Notes: generated by a model from the sequence alone, not told the origin. A DNA stretch of 38,370 bases from CAVVIO01 sp963748095 (GCA_963748095.1 CAVVIO010000064.1:1-38370); one strand, 5' to 3'; counted from the first letter of the stretch, positions 19,200 through 28,897 are shown. Numbers and translations: made by a program.

Positions 19200-20333
19200 A
19201 TGAATACTTCCTTAGTAATTAAAGAAACGGATACCCATCCTTATGAGCCTGTATTCAAGACTCTGTTCGATCTTTCTGTCGATGGAATTTTCATAAGGAC
19301 AATAAAAGGTGAAATTTTAGATTGTAATGATGCCGGTTATAATATGTTTGGTTATGACAAGGGTGAGTTGATTGGCCAAAATATTGCTATTCTCGATGCT
19401 GAAGAAAAAAAAGTCAATACGCTGGTTTCATCAAATACAATAACCGGAAACCAGTATGTTGAAAAAATATTTCGGAAGAAAGACGGTACCAGTTTTACAA
19501 CAGAAGTCTGCACAAAATCAACTACTATTGGAAATAAAAAAAGAATAGTTACTTATATTCATGATTTAAGTGAACAAAAGAAAATCCAGGAAGCGCTTCT
19601 GGAATCCCATCAAAAACTGGAAGAACTTAACAAAACAAAGGATAAATTCTTTTCAATCATTGCACATGATCTGAAAAATCCGTTGCATACAATACTTGGA
19701 TTTGCACACATATTGAGAGAGAATTTAGATAATTTTAACCGGGATGAATTCAAAGGATTCATCGATTATATCATTACTACTTCGAATTCCAGTTCTTTAT
19801 TACTTGAAAATTTACTGCAGTGGGCATTAACCCAAACCGGTTCAATAAAAGCTAAAAAGGTTAAAATCAACCTTTTCGACCTGGTTGAAAAGAATATTAA
19901 ATTTTTAAATGAAATTGCGCTTAAAAAACAAATCAATCTGATCAATGAATGTCCAGGTAACATGTATATTAAGGCCGACAAGGACATGCTGGAATTTATC
20001 ATCCGGAATCTTGTGTCAAATGCTATAAAATTTACACATCCTGATGGTTATGTTTGGATTGGTAGTGAGCAAACGGACCATACCATTAATGTTACAATAA
20101 AAGATACCGGCGTTGGTATGGGCAGGAATATGAGGGAATCTTTATTTGAAATTGAAAGCATGAAAAAGTCAAATGGTACACATAAAGAAACCGGAACCGG
20201 ACTTGGCCTTGTGCTTTGCAAAGAATTTATTTCAATGAATAAAGGAAATATAAACGTTAAAAGTAAAGTGGGTAAAGGCAGTACCTTTGTACTTGAGTTT
20301 CCGATAGGAAAAGAAATATTTGCGGAAAATTAA
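19200..20333 (+). CDS. PAS-domain sensor histidine kinase
   Basis: The 377-residue kinase has no membrane segment and is likely cytoplasmic. A PAS domain covers about residues 14-125 (DLSVDGIFIRTIKGEILDCN, FRKKDGTSF), then a short coiled coil, then HisKA with the phospho-accepting His156 in FFSIIAHDLKNPLHTILGF. The HATPase domain follows with the N box FIIRNLVSNAIKFTH, G1 box DTGVGMG and G2 box GTGLGLVLCKEF. All residues expected for an active kinase are present. No response regulator is adjacent, so it is an orphan whose partner lies elsewhere. The PAS ligand cannot be predicted. It converges with the mevalonate kinase gene, the stop codons lying only six bases apart, with no visible terminator between them. 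Confidence 0.93.
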   Translation: MNTSLVIKETDTHPYEPVFKTLFDLSVDGIFIRTIKGEILDCNDAGYNMFGYDKGELIGQNIAILDAEEKKVNTLVSSNTITGNQYVEKIFRKKDGTSFTTEVCTKSTTIGNKKRIVTYIHDLSEQKKIQEALLESHQKLEELNKTKDKFFSIIAHDLKNPLHTILGFAHILRENLDNFNRDEFKGFIDYIITTSNSSSLLLENLLQWALTQTGSIKAKKVKINLFDLVEKNIKFLNEIALKKQINLINECPGNMYIKADKDMLEFIIRNLVSNAIKFTHPDGYVWIGSEQTDHTINVTIKDTGVGMGRNMRESLFEIESMKKSNGTHKETGTGLGLVLCKEFISMNKGNINVKSKVGKGSTFVLEFPIGKEIFAEN

Positions 20334-20339
20334 AATTCC

Positions 20340-21258
20340 TTAAAGTTGCAGTAGTTCCTGTTCATCGAAAATATCATTGATCTGTGAATTTTCCCCTTTA
20401 ATTCCAAGAAAATAACCACCTCCACCCGAACCACAAAGTTTAAGGTAATAATCATCGTGGTTTAATCCTTCTTCCCAAATAGATTTGAATTTTTCAGGAA
20501 TCATTTCGGTCATATATTTTAGCTGAAAAGTTGATATGGTCTTGAAATTCTCTCTCACGTAATCAGGGTCTCCTTGTAGAAAAGCTTGAATAGCTTCATT
20601 TACAGATGGAATGAGTTTTTTTTGCAGTTGGATGTAATATTCCGGCATCTCTGATTTTTTCAAGGAATAATTGTACCAGTGGACCTGTTTCTGCAGTGTG
20701 TTTTGAATCAAATAAAAAAAAATGCTGCATCATATTACGTAATGAAAACTTTAATTGAATTTCATTAACGTTTTGTATGTTAGTGAAATGTAAAGGAAAA
20801 CCCATATAACAACTCAGTGGATCAATACCAGAGCTTCGGCCATGAAAATAGCTTTCAATCTGAGCAAAAAGGTCTTTTAACCGCATAAGCCCGGCTGGTT
20901 TATCTGTAGATTCCTGATTTATAAAGTACCTTTCATAAACTGCGGCTACTAATGCACCTGAGCTGCCAAGACCATAATTGATAGGAATACCGGAATGCAG
21001 GTAAAGTCCCTGTAACAAATCTTCTTCAAATTGATCGGTGTTAAAATATTCTCTTCCGAAACGATTTTTTAAAAATGCGAAAAAAGACCATAATTTTTTA
21101 TTGGAATCCTTCATTTCCGAAGTAGGCGGATGTTCTTGTTTATGGGGTATATGTAAACAGGCGCTGAATTTTGTCAACGGTACCGTTAATGCATCACTGT
21201 TTAGTATAATGGTATATTCTCCGAATAATAATATCTTTGCATAAAATAATCGGTTCAT
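20340..21258 (-). CDS. mvk: Mevalonate kinase (GHMP family), frameshifted
   Basis: This is the last gene of the nine-gene run. It phosphorylates mevalonate to 5-phosphomevalonate with ATP. The first frame (from ATG 21258) carries AKILLFGEY, the ATP loop GLGSSGALVAAVYERY and SSGIDPLSCYMG; the second carries the GHMP C-terminal domain with KLCGSGGGGYFLG. The frames overlap at 20596-20711 and join most naturally at the six-T run 20655-20660 (A6 on the coding strand): one fewer A reads TGPLVQLFLEK-SEMPEYYIQLQ. The combined length, about 305 residues, is normal. Because the pathway is probably essential, an extra base in a homopolymer is more likely sequence error than loss. Start lies 12 bases past the decarboxylase stop. 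The symbol is by function. Confidence 0.82.
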
Positions 21259-21270
21259 ATCTTCAGTAAT

Positions 21271-22378
21271 TCAATCGTTTAACAATTCTGGTCCGCTTCC
21301 CTCCCTGTCTGAAATATACCGGTTATTTTCACAATAATGTGCAATTTCCTCGTTTATAAATGCATCGATTTTGCTTGCATATCTTTCGGGATATAACATA
21401 TGAACATTTGCTCCTGCATCGAGTGTAAAGCACACAGGAATATTCTGCATTTCACGGAATAACCGGATACGTTTTATGATTTCCAGCGTATTAGGCAACA
21501 GTAAAATGTAATTTTCTTTAGAAGTCATCATCAATGCATGAAGACTCAAGGCTTCATTTTCCGTAAGTTGCACAAAATGTTCGAGGTCGCCTGTTTTTAA
21601 TGTAACCAGTAATTCCGATAAATTGAATAGAGCCTGCTTATACCGTGAATTGGCATATGGGTGCTGTTTCATCAGGTTATGGCCGATTCTGCTTGATATA
21701 CTTTTAGGGGCCGAGCTAACAACCAGGATGGTATCTCTGAAATTATTAAAATCAGAATGAATTTCATCAAGAGAAATGGCTGCCAGATTGGATGATTCTT
21801 TAATCAGCGGGGTTTCACCCCAAAGTACAAAACCACCGTAAACAGAACGTGCAGCACTTCCCGATCCCAGTCGGGCCATAAATGAGGCTTTCCGGTAAAA
21901 ATCGGAATCCGCTGTTAGTGTCCCGAATAAATTACGTTCGATAGAACAAATACTTAAAGCAAGTGCTGCCATGCCGGAAGCAGAAGAAGCTATACCTGTA
22001 GAGTGCGGAAAAGAATTGGAAGTTTCTATTTCCAGGTTCAAACTTTTTAAAAAAGGAAAATAGGGAACAAGTGTATTCAATATAATGTTGAACCTTTACT
22101 TCAAATTCCGGCTTCTTTATCCCGTCAAACGTGAATTTCAGATTATTATCAGTTGTTGTTTCCAATAAAGAGTACCGAACATGTGTAATAGTATGGGCAT
22201 GTTTCAAAGTCAGGCTAACGGAAGGATTTTCAGGTAACTGGGGCCCTTTTTTTCCCCAGTATTTGATCAATGCAATATTGGAAGGCGCCATCCATTTCAC
22301 CTCCCCGTTTTTAACTGTTTTAACCGGCTGAAGTTGTTCTGCCTGACGTATATATATGTTATCCAGTGTAATCTGCAT
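21271..22378 (-). CDS. mvaD: Diphosphomevalonate decarboxylase, frameshifted
   Basis: Converts mevalonate 5-diphosphate to isopentenyl diphosphate with ATP and loss of CO2. The first frame (ATG 22378) carries the family signature APSNIALIKYWGK and NPSVSLTL; the second carries FPHSTGIASSASGMAALAL, ARLGSGSAARSVYGGF with the catalytic-site Ser/Arg cluster, and LDAGANVHMLYP with the catalytic Asp. The frames overlap at 21932-22378 and join at about 22081-22086, where one extra base separates FEVKVQH from ILNTLVPYFPFLKS. The combined protein of about 368 residues is normal for the family. The start codon lies one base past the stop of the GHMP kinase gene, indicating translational coupling. As with mevalonate kinase, sequence error is the favoured explanation. 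Confidence 0.86.
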
Positions 22379-22379
22379 A

Positions 22380-23315
22380 TCACAGTAAAGCTAAAGCATT
22401 GAAGTCAAATATAGTAGTAAAACCTTTTTTTTCAAAATAGTCTTTTACAACGGGACTTTCCTCTTCTGAAGCTGCCATTACAAAATCTCCTCCCCATGCA
22501 CCCAGCGACTTAACTGATCCCGGAAAGTCAGGAAACAGTATTTCTTTTACCGGTGGAGTCTTTAAAACAGAAGAAATCAATTGTTCGTGTTCTGTTATTA
22601 ATTCCTGGAAACGGGATAAATACTGAGTTGTGCAAAATTCGGATGTTATTCGATTCATATTTTCAATAATTTCGGAAGATATAACCGCACTTTTTTTAAA
22701 TTCTTCTACGCTGGAATGTGAATTCTGCTTGTTTCCGAGATAGATCAAATAAAGTTTATCTGTAAATGGAGGAGTAAAATCAGCAGAACTGATTTTCGGC
22801 CTTTTTTTGTCGAGCTTGTAAATTATTGGGCTTGGTGCACCAACACAGGCTATATCATACGCCGAACCATTTGCAACTGCAAAAAATAAATCAAAAGGAT
22901 CGACCATTGCCCATTGGGCCAACATGTGAATCAGCGTTGAACTGCTCCCAAATCCCCAGTTTCTGTGAAATTCAAGCCGGGTTATTACATAATAAGAACA
23001 ACTTTCATTTAAAAAATTCCTGTTTAGACGATTTGCATGAACCAATAATTCCAATAAGCGATTGGCTATGCTATTATCGGTTGCCTGAAGAATTTCAAAG
23101 TTTTTGTAATCTATTTTTGCTTTAAACCAGATATGATCATCCTCATAAGCTTCCCACAAAATAATTTGTTCCGAATCTCTTGAAATGCTGTTTACTTCAA
23201 GTGACTGACCTACACGAAGCGGAACAGCCAGTGCTTCTGCACCTTCCAGTACAAGATATTCCCCCGTTAGGAGCAATTTACCGTTGGCATGAAATTTCAA
23301 GGTGTTTTCGGCCAT
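22380..23315 (-). CDS. GYDIA-type GHMP kinase, probable phosphomevalonate kinase
   Basis: The 311-residue protein has the GHMP fold: N-terminal KFHANGKLLLTGEYLVLEG (like the opening of phosphomevalonate and mevalonate kinases), ATP loop WGFGSSSTL (residues 120-128) and C-terminal GAWGGDFVMAA. The motif GSAYDIA (150-156) places it in the group annotated as GYDIA-family GHMP kinase in Bacteroidota, whose substrate I do not know to have been shown. It sits between HMG-CoA reductase (3 bases) and diphosphomevalonate decarboxylase (1 base). The run supplies mevalonate kinase and the decarboxylase but no recognised phosphomevalonate kinase, so this protein most likely phosphorylates 5-phosphomevalonate. 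That assignment is inference from position and fold; a second mevalonate kinase is the alternative. Confidence 0.78.
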   Translation of the reverse strand: MAENTLKFHANGKLLLTGEYLVLEGAEALAVPLRVGQSLEVNSISRDSEQIILWEAYEDDHIWFKAKIDYKNFEILQATDNSIANRLLELLVHANRLNRNFLNESCSYYVITRLEFHRNWGFGSSSTLIHMLAQWAMVDPFDLFFAVANGSAYDIACVGAPSPIIYKLDKKRPKISSADFTPPFTDKLYLIYLGNKQNSHSSVEEFKKSAVISSEIIENMNRITSEFCTTQYLSRFQELITEHEQLISSVLKTPPVKEILFPDFPGSVKSLGAWGGDFVMAASEEESPVVKDYFEKKGFTTIFDFNALALL

Positions 23316-23318
23316 TAA

Positions 23319-24650
23319 TCACCTGATTTTATTTAAAAATTGTTCTACTTCGTGAAAAGAAATGTTTTTATCCTGAAAATGGCTTCTCGCTTTTACTTTT
23401 TCTTCATCCGTAGTATTAAAATGATTCAGAATGTTATTCAGGTGCATCTTCATATGTCCCTTTTGTATCCCTCCGGTAACCAACGACCTTACAGCACTGA
23501 AGTTATTGGCCAGGCCTGCTGCAGCTGCAATCTGCATCAACATTTCAGCCGAAGGGTTTCCAAGCAGCTCAAGCGACTGAACAGCCAGCGGATGCAGACG
23601 TGTGAGGCCCCCAACCGTCCCTAAAGCCAGGGGTAGATCTAATACATAATTAAAAACATTATTTCGTATCTCAACCTGCGTGAGTCCCTTATATTGTCCT
23701 TCACGGGATGCATATGCATGCCCGCATGCTTCAACTGCCCTGAAATCGTTGCCTGTAGCCAGTGCCACCGCATCGATACCGTTAAAAATTCCCTTATTGT
23801 GTGTCACTGCCCGGAAAATATCCTTTTGTGCGATACGAACTGCCAGTTCAAATTTTCTGGCAAAATCATGTGCCGGAAGTGTTTTATCAATTTCACTAAA
23901 TGCGTCTACCGGACACTCTACCCTGACTTCTACCCTACACTCCGGAGTATAGTTGGAAAGTATTGCCATGATAATTTCCACTTCTTTCTCATTACCTGAG
24001 AAACCTGTATAAGTAACAATTTCATTTTCAAAAGCAATCGCCAGCTTTTCCAAACAGGAATTGATAAAGTTGGCTCCCATTGCATCACGGGTATCAAAAC
24101 CGACATCGAGCTGATAATAATCTTCAATCTCCAGGGTTTTATCTAATAGGTTAATCCGTGTTATTCCTCCTCCGCGTTTTCGCATCTTTTCAGTAACCGG
24201 ATCAAGTTCCTTTATTAGTCGGTTTTTCTTCTCTGAAAAAAAAACCTTTAGTTTTTCGGAGGGACCTTTCCAGATAAAATGCACCTGTCCTGCTTTTTCA
24301 GTGCCGGTAATGCGGGTATGAAAACCTCCGTTTGTAAACCAGAAACCTGCAGCAGCAGAGGCTGCTGCCACAACCGAACTCTCTTCCGTTGCCATTGGCA
24401 CAATATAGCCAGTACCGTTGATCAGAAAATTTGGTGCGACACCATAAGGCAGGTAATAATTGGAAAGTGTATTTTCGCTGAATTCATTGTATTTGCATTG
24501 CAAAGTTGGATCAGGATGCAGGTGACTATTCATTGAAGATTCAAAACCAGATGGATCTGTAAGATTTGATGCAATGAGTTTCAGTTTTTCATTCCTGCTT
24601 AACTTTGAAAATCCCCTGACCGGTTGTTTGTTTTCCATGTCTCCAATCAT
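23319..24650 (-). CDS. mvaA: Hydroxymethylglutaryl-CoA reductase, class II
   Basis: The 443-residue enzyme reduces HMG-CoA to mevalonate with two NAD(P)H (or runs the reverse reaction in degradative members). There is no membrane domain. Active-site residues are visible: Glu in PMATEESSVVAAAS (89/90), Asp189 in DAMGANFINS (the nucleotide-site motif), the Lys in THNKGIFNGIDAV, and His399 in GIQKGHMKMH. LGTVGGLTRLHPLA is typical of class II. Its ATG overlaps the stop of fni (ATGA), so the two are translationally coupled, and the next gene begins 3 bases on. Placement among isoprenoid kinases makes the biosynthetic direction much more likely. Cofactor preference cannot be read with confidence. 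HMG-CoA could come from leucine through the four upstream genes. Confidence 0.95.
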   Translation of the reverse strand: MIGDMENKQPVRGFSKLSRNEKLKLIASNLTDPSGFESSMNSHLHPDPTLQCKYNEFSENTLSNYYLPYGVAPNFLINGTGYIVPMATEESSVVAAASAAAGFWFTNGGFHTRITGTEKAGQVHFIWKGPSEKLKVFFSEKKNRLIKELDPVTEKMRKRGGGITRINLLDKTLEIEDYYQLDVGFDTRDAMGANFINSCLEKLAIAFENEIVTYTGFSGNEKEVEIIMAILSNYTPECRVEVRVECPVDAFSEIDKTLPAHDFARKFELAVRIAQKDIFRAVTHNKGIFNGIDAVALATGNDFRAVEACGHAYASREGQYKGLTQVEIRNNVFNYVLDLPLALGTVGGLTRLHPLAVQSLELLGNPSAEMLMQIAAAAGLANNFSAVRSLVTGGIQKGHMKMHLNNILNHFNTTDEEKVKARSHFQDKNISFHEVEQFLNKIR

Positions 24651-25648
24651 TCTTCATCGCGTATTCTTAGAAAGGCTTTGGCCATTACCAACCCTTTAAT
24701 CTGACCTTCGATATAATCATGCAATTCCTCGTAACTTTCTTTGGCATATCTGAGGAATGCCGAAGCCTGCCCGTATATAGCCGGTAATTTCACTTTATTA
24801 ACCAGGTAGAATCCATCAAGAAAAGTTCTGATTCCTCCGGAAATAATAACCTGCGGGCATTGTAACCCACTGTTGTTTTGAATAATCCGGTTCAGATATT
24901 CCACCATACTGTTTGCATTTTCACCGATCAGTGAAAGGGGTTCATATAATTGCAATGCGGCCTGTGAGTTGCGCAATAGTTCAACTTTGGCAAAATTGGT
25001 TCCGCCGAATGCTGCAAATTCTATGGCAGCAAGGGGGATTTTCATCAGTTCCGTTAAACTTGCAGGACCCATTCCCTGCCCTACTTCTTTAACAATCAAT
25101 TTGATGTCCGTCTCATCCAACAATCTTTTGATAAGATCTATTGCAGGAACTGCCAGACGGTCCCCTTCAGGTTGAAACCACTCCTGCAAAGGATTAACAT
25201 GAATAATTAGTCCGTCGGCCCGCAGCTTTTTAACAAGCTTACCAAACTTAAATAATGTATTCGTTTCAAAAGCTTTTTCCACCTGGTTGATACCGATATT
25301 TGCATAAAAAGGTAAGTTATCACCTATAATGTCACGCATATCGAAATCTGCGAAGTGGGTGTCATCATCGAGGATAATCCGGCAGGAGCCCAGGCCCATA
25401 CCCATACCGAATTCATTACATGCTCTTGCCAGATTTCTGTTAATTTTTCCTGCCAGTTTGGTTCCTCCTGTCATGCTGGAAATCCACACAGGCACCTGCA
25501 ATTTTTTATCCAGAAAATCGAACGATCCCCATTCTCCGGACGGATGAGCACTTAATAAGGGTTCGTAATGAAACCTTTTATCAGCTTCGTGAATTAATGT
25601 CTGGGATTTAAATGCGAGATCAATATGATCTTTTTTACGATTTTCCAT
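24647..25648 (-). CDS. fni: Isopentenyl-diphosphate delta-isomerase, type 2 (FMN-dependent)
   Basis: The 333-residue TIM-barrel enzyme interconverts isopentenyl and dimethylallyl diphosphate using reduced FMN. Family motifs are the N-terminal RKKDHIDLAF, SSMTGGT, the substrate-binding HVNPLQEWFQPEGDR, KEVGQGMG and the FMN phosphate-binding region ISGGIRTFLDGF. Length is normal. It starts 15 bases after the acyl-CoA dehydrogenase stop and overlaps mvaA by four bases. It completes the mevalonate route: the run therefore makes both C5 building blocks. It sits at the physical join between the acyl-CoA genes and the mevalonate genes. Confidence 0.95.
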   Translation of the reverse strand: MENRKKDHIDLAFKSQTLIHEADKRFHYEPLLSAHPSGEWGSFDFLDKKLQVPVWISSMTGGTKLAGKINRNLARACNEFGMGMGLGSCRIILDDDTHFADFDMRDIIGDNLPFYANIGINQVEKAFETNTLFKFGKLVKKLRADGLIIHVNPLQEWFQPEGDRLAVPAIDLIKRLLDETDIKLIVKEVGQGMGPASLTELMKIPLAAIEFAAFGGTNFAKVELLRNSQAALQLYEPLSLIGENANSMVEYLNRIIQNNSGLQCPQVIISGGIRTFLDGFYLVNKVKLPAIYGQASAFLRYAKESYEELHDYIEGQIKGLVMAKAFLRIRDEE

Positions 25649-25663
25649 AGGTAAAAATAAGAC

Positions 25664-26830
25664 TTATGCGCCCAAATACCTTGAAATAACCAACCGAAGA
25701 ATTTCAGAGGTCCCTTCCCCTATTTGCAGAATCCGCTGATCGCGGTAAAAACGTTCGATATCCACATCTTTGAACAAGCCGTAGGCTCCATGTATCTGAA
25801 CAGCTTCATCCGCTACTTCTTTAGCAATTTCGGAGCAATAAAGCTTGGCCATGGCAGCTTCTTTTCCATAAGGCTCACCGTTATCTTTCAGCCAGCATGC
25901 TTTGTATAAAAGATTACGTGCCAATTCAATTTTAAGATCCATATCGGCCAGTTTAAATCCGATCGACTGAAATTTTATAATTGGTTTTCCGAATTGTTCG
26001 CGTTTCTTGGCGTAATCCAGAGACATTTCAAATGCCCCCTGGGCCAATCCCAGTCCCATAGCAGCAATGGAAAGTCTTCCCGAATCAAGGGTTTTAAGCA
26101 TAATCTTAGCCCCCTGCCCTTTCTCACCCAGAAGGTTTTCTTTAGGAACCTGGCAATTGTTGAAAAATAATTTTCCGGTATCGGCTGCCCGCCACATCAT
26201 TTTATTGCGTATCCGTTCGGTAGTATATCCTTTCGTGTCACGTTCAATAAGGATAACCGATAATTCTTTCTTCCCGTCCTTTTCACCGGTCACAACCTGT
26301 ATAGTAGCACCACCTGAAAGCTCCGTGGCAGAATTGGTGATGAACATTTTAGCTCCATTAATCAACCAATGATCGCCCTGAAGGCTGGCAGATGTTCTTG
26401 TACCTCTTGCATCCGATCCGGCAGTTTCCTCAGTTAACCCGAAAGCCCATATTTTATCACCGGTACAAAGCTGGGGTAAAAATTTACGCCATTGTTCTTC
26501 CGTCCCGAATTCATAAATAGGCCCGATCCCCAATGAATTATGTGATGCTACTGTCGCTGCCTGCGAACTGTCCACACGTGCCAATTCTTCCACTGCAATG
26601 ATATAGGAAAGCGTATCCATATCCTGCCCGCCATATTCTTTGGGAATAGTTATGCCAAATAATCCCAATTTTCCCATTTTCCGGGTAAGTTCGGCAGAAA
26701 AGGTAGCTTCATCGTCCAGTTTTTTGGCAAGTGGTTTAATTTCTTTTTCGGCAAAAGCACGTACTTTTTGCCTGAACATTACATGTTTTTCGTTGAGAAT
26801 CGGATACATACTGGTTTTATATAAGAACAT
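25664..26830 (-). CDS. Acyl-CoA dehydrogenase, short-chain type, in the isovaleryl-CoA dehydrogenase position
   Basis: The FAD flavoprotein (388 residues) has the complete family layout: N-terminal helical domain, the middle FAD motifs WAFGLTEETAGSDA and WLINGAKMFITNS, and the C-terminal REQFGKPI and IHGAYGLFKDVDIERFYRD. Operon position predicts oxidation of isovaleryl-CoA to 3-methylcrotonyl-CoA. However, the catalytic base is Glu372 in LQIGEGTSEILRL, the short/medium-chain position, while isovaleryl-CoA dehydrogenases have Ala or Gly there (IGAGTSE) and a Glu on an inner helix, where this protein reads LDSGRLSIAA. Specificity is therefore open: butyryl-CoA or another short branched acyl-CoA is possible. 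The ATG at 26809 (MYPILNEKH) fits the family better than that at 26830. The gap to the upstream gene is 54 bases, the largest in the run. Confidence 0.9.
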   Translation of the reverse strand: MFLYKTSMYPILNEKHVMFRQKVRAFAEKEIKPLAKKLDDEATFSAELTRKMGKLGLFGITIPKEYGGQDMDTLSYIIAVEELARVDSSQAATVASHNSLGIGPIYEFGTEEQWRKFLPQLCTGDKIWAFGLTEETAGSDARGTRTSASLQGDHWLINGAKMFITNSATELSGGATIQVVTGEKDGKKELSVILIERDTKGYTTERIRNKMMWRAADTGKLFFNNCQVPKENLLGEKGQGAKIMLKTLDSGRLSIAAMGLGLAQGAFEMSLDYAKKREQFGKPIIKFQSIGFKLADMDLKIELARNLLYKACWLKDNGEPYGKEAAMAKLYCSEIAKEVADEAVQIHGAYGLFKDVDIERFYRDQRILQIGEGTSEILRLVISRYLGA

Positions 26831-26884
26831 GGATTATTAACAAATGTTAAAAGTAAAAGTTTACAAAGACTTTTCAACGGTTAA

Positions 26885-28897
26885 CTATTCAATTTTTACC
26901 AATACCATATTTGCAGAGATAAGATCACCTTCTTTCACCATAATTTCACTGATCTTTCCGTCTTTATAAGCTACAATATGGTTTTCCATCTTCATCGATT
27001 CGATCACCATCAGGGCATCCCCTTTTCTGACCTTTGCATTGATCCGGGCATTAACACTTACTACCCGGCCTGAAATCGGTGACTGGACTGATTTTTCAGA
27101 GTTATCTTCTGAAGTACGATTGGTGAAAACACTGTTATCTGTATCATCCGGGATATCCCATCGTCGGATTGTATGAACTTTATTTGACAGGTTTAAATAG
27201 TAACCTGCCTTTCCTTTTTTTGAATAATATACCTGAAAAGATTCTCCGTTTAGATGAAAACGGATACTATTAAGTGACATTTCTTCTTTTTGAATGGTGT
27301 AATTCTTATCATTTAAAGAAAACTGAAAAGTAAAATCATTGGAACGGGTAAATTCCAATACATGGTATCTTTCATCTACTGAAAAAAGAATACGGTTGAT
27401 CTGACGCCAGTAACCGATTTTTTTCCATACTGAATCGGGATCTTCAATTACTTCTGTAAAGGATTCCTGTAAACTTAGCATTAAACCAGCGGAAAGTAGG
27501 ATATTATCAACTTTTGATTCTTCCGATTCCCGGACATTACTTAACAAGTTTTTCAGATTGGTTTCAATATAACTTGTTGATATAGTATTGCTTTGAAAAT
27601 CCGATGACCCGATGATTGTTTCAAGAAAATCAATATTAGTTCTGATCCCTTGTATAATGCATTTTTCCAATCCTTTTTTCAGTTTTTGAATAGCATCATC
27701 TCTCGTTTTACCCGAAGCAATCATTTTAGCAATAAGAGAATCATAACTGGCGGAAATAATACCCTTGCCCACAATTCCGGAATCAATCCGGATACCTGGA
27801 AAATCCGGTTCAAGATACAGGCTTATTTTACCGGGGGAAGGCCTGAAATTATTTAACGGATCTTCTGCACATATACGGGCTTCAATAGCATGGCCCGAAA
27901 AATGCACAGAATCCTGATCCATTCTTAGGGCATTTCCTTCCGAAATGGAGATTTGCTCACGTACAATATCAATACCTGTAATGATCTCCGTAACGGGATG
28001 TTCGACCTGGATCCGGGTGTTCATTTCAAGAAAATAAAATTGTTGGTCACGATCCAGAAGGAATTCGATGGTACCTGCTCCCGAGTAACCGACAGCTTTA
28101 GCTATTTTTACGGCAGCAGATGTGATTGCTTTGCGTATTTCACTATTAACAGATGGTGAAGGAGCTTCCTCGATGATTTTTTGATAATTGCGCTGTAACG
28201 AGCATTCTCTTTCGAACAGATGTATTGCATTACCATGCTGATCGGACAGAATCTGAACTTCAATATGCCTGGGTTGTTCCAGGTATTTCTCAATATAAAC
28301 CGTCCCATCTCCAAAATTACTCTCTGCCAGGCGACTAGATGCAACCATGGCCTCTTCCAGCAAATCGATATTACGGACGATTTTCATTCCTTTGCCACCT
28401 CCTCCTGCAGCAGCTTTCACGATACACGGAAGCGGAAAATTACCATTTAATGAAATAAGTTCTTTAAAGCTTCCATAAAAATGCGGGATTACAGAAATAC
28501 CGAGTGATTTTACAAATTTGGTTGCCTCCGGTTTGTTACCCATCTTTTCAATAACACCTGCAGACGGGCCAATAAAAATAATGCCGTTCGATTCACAGGC
28601 CTTCGCAAACCCTGCGTTTTCTGCCAGGAAACCGTATCCCGGATGGATAGCATCAGCACCGGTTTTTTGAGCAATCTCTATTATCTTAGGAATATTCAAA
28701 AAGGTTTCTGATAACTTCCCGCTTCCCAGACCAACAGCTTCGGTTGCTTCAGTAACATAGGCTTCATTTGCTTCATTTTCAGCGTAAATGGCCACTGTTT
28801 TAATATTCAGGGCTTTGGCAGCACTTTGAATTCTTCGTGCTATTTCGCCCCGGTTGGCAATTAATATTTTGTTTATAGGATGCTTTTTGATTTGCAT
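26885..28897 (-). CDS. liuD: Methylcrotonyl-CoA carboxylase alpha subunit (biotin carboxylase + biotin carrier)
   Basis: The 670-residue protein is the biotin-containing subunit of an acyl-CoA carboxylase. It carries biotin carboxylase (about 1-450: ILIANRGEIARRI, the glycine-rich ATP loop KAAAGGGGKGMKIV, EMNTRIQVEHPVTE), a linker domain, and a C-terminal biotinyl domain with the attachment lysine Lys636 in ESMKMENH. With the beta subunit it carboxylates 3-methylcrotonyl-CoA to 3-methylglutaconyl-CoA. By itself the alpha subunit could equally serve propionyl-CoA; the methylcrotonyl assignment rests on the beta subunit and the LiuC-type hydratase beside it. It starts 10 bases after the hydratase stop. 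Confidence 0.9.
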   Translation of the reverse strand: MQIKKHPINKILIANRGEIARRIQSAAKALNIKTVAIYAENEANEAYVTEATEAVGLGSGKLSETFLNIPKIIEIAQKTGADAIHPGYGFLAENAGFAKACESNGIIFIGPSAGVIEKMGNKPEATKFVKSLGISVIPHFYGSFKELISLNGNFPLPCIVKAAAGGGGKGMKIVRNIDLLEEAMVASSRLAESNFGDGTVYIEKYLEQPRHIEVQILSDQHGNAIHLFERECSLQRNYQKIIEEAPSPSVNSEIRKAITSAAVKIAKAVGYSGAGTIEFLLDRDQQFYFLEMNTRIQVEHPVTEIITGIDIVREQISISEGNALRMDQDSVHFSGHAIEARICAEDPLNNFRPSPGKISLYLEPDFPGIRIDSGIVGKGIISASYDSLIAKMIASGKTRDDAIQKLKKGLEKCIIQGIRTNIDFLETIIGSSDFQSNTISTSYIETNLKNLLSNVRESEESKVDNILLSAGLMLSLQESFTEVIEDPDSVWKKIGYWRQINRILFSVDERYHVLEFTRSNDFTFQFSLNDKNYTIQKEEMSLNSIRFHLNGESFQVYYSKKGKAGYYLNLSNKVHTIRRWDIPDDTDNSVFTNRTSEDNSEKSVQSPISGRVVSVNARINAKVRKGDALMVIESMKMENHIVAYKDGKISEIMVKEGDLISANMVLVKIE

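Noticed and set aside
20655..20660. A-run in mevalonate kinase considered as a phase-variation or programmed-slippage site.
   Set aside because: A six-base run is short for slippage, and the other frame breaks in the window have no common slippery sequence, so sequence error explains it better.
25664..26830. Firm naming of the acyl-CoA dehydrogenase as isovaleryl-CoA dehydrogenase (liuA).
   Set aside because: The catalytic Glu is in the short-chain position and the isovaleryl-type position has Gly, so only the operon context supports that name.
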